Origin: Anaerolineales bacterium | GTDB taxonomy: Bacteria > Chloroflexota > Anaerolineae > Anaerolineales > DRMV01 | Reading direction: 5' to 3' | NCBI GenBank assembly: GCA_027026295.1 | Contig: JALVOR010000004.1 | Coordinates: 1-7,922, forward strand | Length of the DNA stretch: 7,922 nucleotides | Part shown: positions 6,343-7,922 of the stretch, piece after piece | How positions within the stretch are numbered: position 1 is the stretch's first letter | How the letters are laid out: each line of letters opens with the position of its first letter | Position numbers and translations under genes: made by a program | The notes under the pieces: model-generated | The model's database searches: none | Told to the model about the DNA's origin: nothing | What the model saw: the letters and a program-made list of their open reading frames with translations, nothing else

Positions 6343-6723
6343 TTATGCCGTTGCAGCCAGCACCTTTTCGACGGCTGCCTTGAGTTCTTTGAAAGTGATG
6401 GGTTTGGTGAGGTAAAGGTCGGCGCCGGCATCCAGCCCTTCCTGAATTTCCGGCGGGGTGCTTTTGGCGGAAAGGATGATGACAGGAATGGTATGCAGAT
6501 GAGGGTCGCGCCGTATGTAGCGCAGCACTTCCAGCCCTGAAATGTCGGGCATCATGACGTCCAAAATGACGATGCTGGGGCGATGACGCTGAAGGGCAAA
6601 GATCGCCGTCTGGGCGCCGTGATACAACTGGACGTAGTAGCCGTTGAGCCGCATCATTTCGGCCAACATTTCTGCGGTGTCGGTTTCGTCTTCGACAATG
6701 GCAACTTCGATCTGGGCTGGCAT
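6343..6723 (-). CDS. Stand-alone response-regulator receiver protein (CheY-like)
   Basis: A 126-aa protein that is only a receiver (REC) domain, without a DNA-binding or enzymatic output. The phosphorylation machinery is complete: acidic pair E11-D12, phospho-acceptor D55 in VILDVMMPD, switch Ser S85 in IILSAKS, and K107-P108 in YLTKP with the aromatic Y104 three residues before the Lys. A partner histidine kinase would phosphorylate D55 and the protein would act by protein-protein contact; no kinase is in the window. The ATG at 6723 has AGGAG about 9 nt upstream. It lies 17 bp after the 98-aa gene and 20 bp before thpR, so all are very likely on one mRNA. Function cannot be told from sequence; a phosphorelay intermediate or an adaptor are options. 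Confidence 0.93.
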   Translation of the reverse strand: MPAQIEVAIVEDETDTAEMLAEMMRLNGYYVQLYHGAQTAIFALQRHRPSIVILDVMMPDISGLEVLRYIRRDPHLHTIPVIILSAKSTPPEIQEGLDAGADLYLTKPITFKELKAAVEKVLAATA

Positions 6724-6740
6724 GAGAGGGGCTCCTGCGC

Positions 6741-7037
6741 TTATGCTTTGTCGTCAGGCAGTTTTACGTCGGGATGGTAGTGGAAGGGGGCCTTTTTGTT
6801 CATCAGGCTCTTGTGCAGAGCATCGACGATTTCGTCGGCTACCATTTCGATTTCGTGATGCACGATGTGGTCTAACGCTTTCAGTTCCTTGAGCAATGCC
6901 TGGAGTTCAGTCTGGTAGGCTTGCAGATTTTCTTTGTTGGGCTCGTTTTGCAGTGCCTCGCCCTGCTGATGGGCTTTTTCAAGCGCCCTCAGCGTCCGCT
7001 GGATATCTTCGAGCATTTGTTGCAGGTCAATGTCCAT
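6741..7037 (-). CDS. Small helical protein of unknown function
   Basis: A 98-aa soluble protein I do not recognise. It is almost wholly predicted helix, rich in Leu, Glu, Gln and Lys, with heptad-like hydrophobic spacing over residues 5-28 and 38-80. This suggests a coiled-coil hairpin broken near NEPNKE (31-36). HHEIE (60-64) and the tail FHYHPD (85-90) add several His, which might bind metal, though no known motif is formed. The tail (81-98) is polar and probably disordered. The start is ATG 7037, with AAGGAGA 7 nt upstream; the longer frame from 7082 would add 15 residues (MKVMFARGCSQGDST) and run into the promoter. It is first in the operon, 17 bp before the receiver gene. A partner role for that receiver is possible but purely contextual. 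Confidence 0.75.
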   Translation of the reverse strand: MDIDLQQMLEDIQRTLRALEKAHQQGEALQNEPNKENLQAYQTELQALLKELKALDHIVHHEIEMVADEIVDALHKSLMNKKAPFHYHPDVKLPDDKA

Positions 7038-7044
7038 GGTTGAA

Positions 7045-7051
7045 TCTCCTT
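7045..7051 (-). promoter_or_regulatory. Ribosome-binding site deciding the start of the 98-aa gene
   Basis: AAGGAGA on the minus strand lies 7 nt before the ATG at 7037. The earlier in-frame ATG at 7082 has no such site and sits at the predicted transcription start, so it is unlikely to be used. Confidence 0.8.
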
Positions 7052-7086
7052 GCGAGCAACCTCGAGCGAACATTACCTTCACTTAC

Positions 7087-7115
7087 ACTTTAGCATAAGA
7101 TAGAAGCGAATGCAA
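7087..7115 (-). promoter_or_regulatory. Promoter of the four-gene rsfS operon
   Basis: On the minus strand TTGCAT (7110-7115) and TAAAGT (7087-7092) are separated by exactly 17 bp, and the bases before the -10 read TGC, an extended -10. Transcription would start near 7080, giving a leader of about 43 nt with the AAGGAGA site. The downstream genes follow at gaps of 17, 20 and 42 bp, with no other clear promoter seen between them. Confidence 0.6.
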
Positions 7116-7138
7116 GAGAGGCGCAGAGACACAAACGC
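7112..7138. repeat. Short degenerate 9-bp repeat
   Basis: GCAAGAGAG (7112), GCGCAGAGA (7121) and CACAAACGC (7130) follow each other in 9-bp steps. They resemble block B of the mosaic at 4994-5025 (CGCAAAG type). The likeness is loose and the stretch overlaps the -35 region of the operon promoter, so this may be chance. Confidence 0.25.
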
Positions 7139-7173
7139 CCTGCAGCCCTCCGCATCGCGCGAAGGGCTACAGG
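7139..7173 (-). terminator. Hairpin after the 243-aa membrane-protein gene, possible terminator
   Basis: CCTGCAGCCCT (7139-7149) and AGGGCTACAGG (7163-7173) pair over 11 bp, with one mismatch-like position that becomes a G-U pair in minus-strand RNA, around a 13-nt loop. The minus-strand RNA then reads GCGUUUGUG, so there is only a short U run. It lies 17 bp beyond the stop at 7190 and before the next operon's promoter, a sensible place for a terminator or mRNA 3'-end stabiliser. Confidence 0.5.
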
Positions 7174-7189
7174 TGCAGGCTGAAAAGGG

Positions 7190-7921
7190 TTATTTTTTGG
7201 GGGAGGCAGGCGATGGTTCGGCGGCTGCTTCGGTAGAATCGGCAACTTCGAAGACCTTGAGCAGGCGCCGGACGATGCTGTAGGCGACGTTTTGCTGGAA
7301 GCCGGTCATCCAGGCAAGGATGAAAGTGGGGATAGCCGAGGCGGTGGTTTGGGCATCTACACCGGCCATGGAAACCAGCCCTGCTTGCATAACCAGGTAG
7401 ACGAAGACGCCCAACGCGATGCCCATGATGGGGTTGGTGAGGTACCAAGTGGCATATTGTGGGTCGAAATCTTGCTCGTCGGCGATGTGCCGCCAGAGGG
7501 CATAGAGTGCGCCGGTAACGCCCCCCAGGCCGCCCCAGAACATGCTCTTGAAGCCATCAATGAGCCATTGCGGGCTTTGCAGGCCGCTTGGCTGGGTGTA
7601 GCCAAATATGGCAGCATATTTGTTGATGATCAAGGGCACAAGGAACATGGCGGCGGCCAGCAAGGCAACCCACACGAGTTCGTAAGCCAGCAGTTTCATC
7701 CCCACGGTTTTCGAGTACTCGCGTACCCGCTTGTTGAATTCCAGGGTGTATTCCACTTCGTTGAGGGCGCGCTCGGCCTCTTCGTAATTGTCGCGCCCGG
7801 CCATCAGGTAGTTGCGCGCCGCCTGAATTTGATTTAGCAGGCTGCGGGCGCGATCGATGTTGTTGATTTCCGCGTAAACGCGTTTTTGCAATGTGTCTGC
7901 CCGTACCCACAGTTTTTTCAT
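7190..7921 (-). CDS. Membrane protein of unknown function with helical N-terminal region (start may lie outside window)
   Basis: At least 243 aa. Residues 1-75 are charged and helical (for example RARSLLNQIQAARNYL and NYEEAERALNEVEYTL), a likely cytoplasmic coiled coil. Then come about four membrane segments: roughly 77-99, 127-145 (with GGLGGVTGALYALW), 163-184 and 195-213. The loop DEQDFDPQYATWYLTNPIMG (148-167), between segments 2 and 3, looks like the most constrained part. The tail from 228 is Ala/Ser/Pro/Glu-rich and ends in PKK. I recall similar GALYxLWxH...DFDxQYxxWYLxxPxMG stretches in hypothetical Chloroflexota membrane proteins, but no function. The ATG at 7921 is one base from the window edge and no ribosome-binding site can be seen, so it may be an internal Met. 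A hairpin follows the stop; the gene seems separate from the downstream operon. Confidence 0.8.
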   Translation of the reverse strand: MKKLWVRADTLQKRVYAEINNIDRARSLLNQIQAARNYLMAGRDNYEEAERALNEVEYTLEFNKRVREYSKTVGMKLLAYELVWVALLAAAMFLVPLIINKYAAIFGYTQPSGLQSPQWLIDGFKSMFWGGLGGVTGALYALWRHIADEQDFDPQYATWYLTNPIMGIALGVFVYLVMQAGLVSMAGVDAQTTASAIPTFILAWMTGFQQNVAYSIVRRLLKVFEVADSTEAAAEPSPASPKK

Positions 7922-7922
7922 G

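Overview
The window is a GC-rich stretch of bacterial chromosome with tightly packed genes, Shine-Dalgarno (SD) sites and sigma70-like promoters. The gene types, the membrane-protein families and the degenerate intergenic repeats suggest a Chloroflexota (Anaerolineae-like) bacterium. That placement is an inference from general resemblance, not from a marker gene. There is no sign of a phage, insertion sequence, CRISPR array or defence island.

Layout: (1) 1-871, minus strand: the N-terminal 290 codons of a PLP-dependent acyltransferase of the glycine C-acetyltransferase / 8-amino-7-oxononanoate synthase family, running off the left edge. (2) 872-1050: a divergent promoter region. (3) 1051-4939, plus strand: two different polytopic membrane proteins resembling GT-C glycosyltransferases (525 and 486 aa), then a TrmH-type RNA 2'-O-methyltransferase placed 11 bp after the second. 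(4) 4940-5335: an intergenic region holding a mosaic of 7-10 bp degenerate repeats, a bidirectional terminator, a complete minus-strand tRNA-Gln(CUG) unit with its own promoter, and a probable terminator for the next operon. (5) 5336-7037, minus strand: a four-gene operon, read right to left, of a 98-aa helical protein, a stand-alone response-regulator receiver, the RNA 2',3'-cyclic phosphodiesterase ThpR and the ribosomal silencing factor RsfS. It has a good promoter at 7087-7115. (6) 7190-7921, minus strand: a membrane protein of unknown function with a helical N-terminal part; its true start may lie outside the window.

Functional themes: three genes and the tRNA concern RNA or translation (TrmH, ThpR, RsfS, tRNA-Gln). 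The two large membrane proteins probably act in, or derive from, lipid-linked sugar transfer at the cell envelope. The less ordinary points are the receiver protein sharing a transcript with RNA and ribosome factors, a probable leaderless mRNA at 1051, the phased repeat mosaic at 4951-5060, and two genes whose correct starts (TTG at 5677, ATG at 7037) lie inside the longest open frames. I see no clearly new biological system here; most of the window is ordinary housekeeping and envelope genes.
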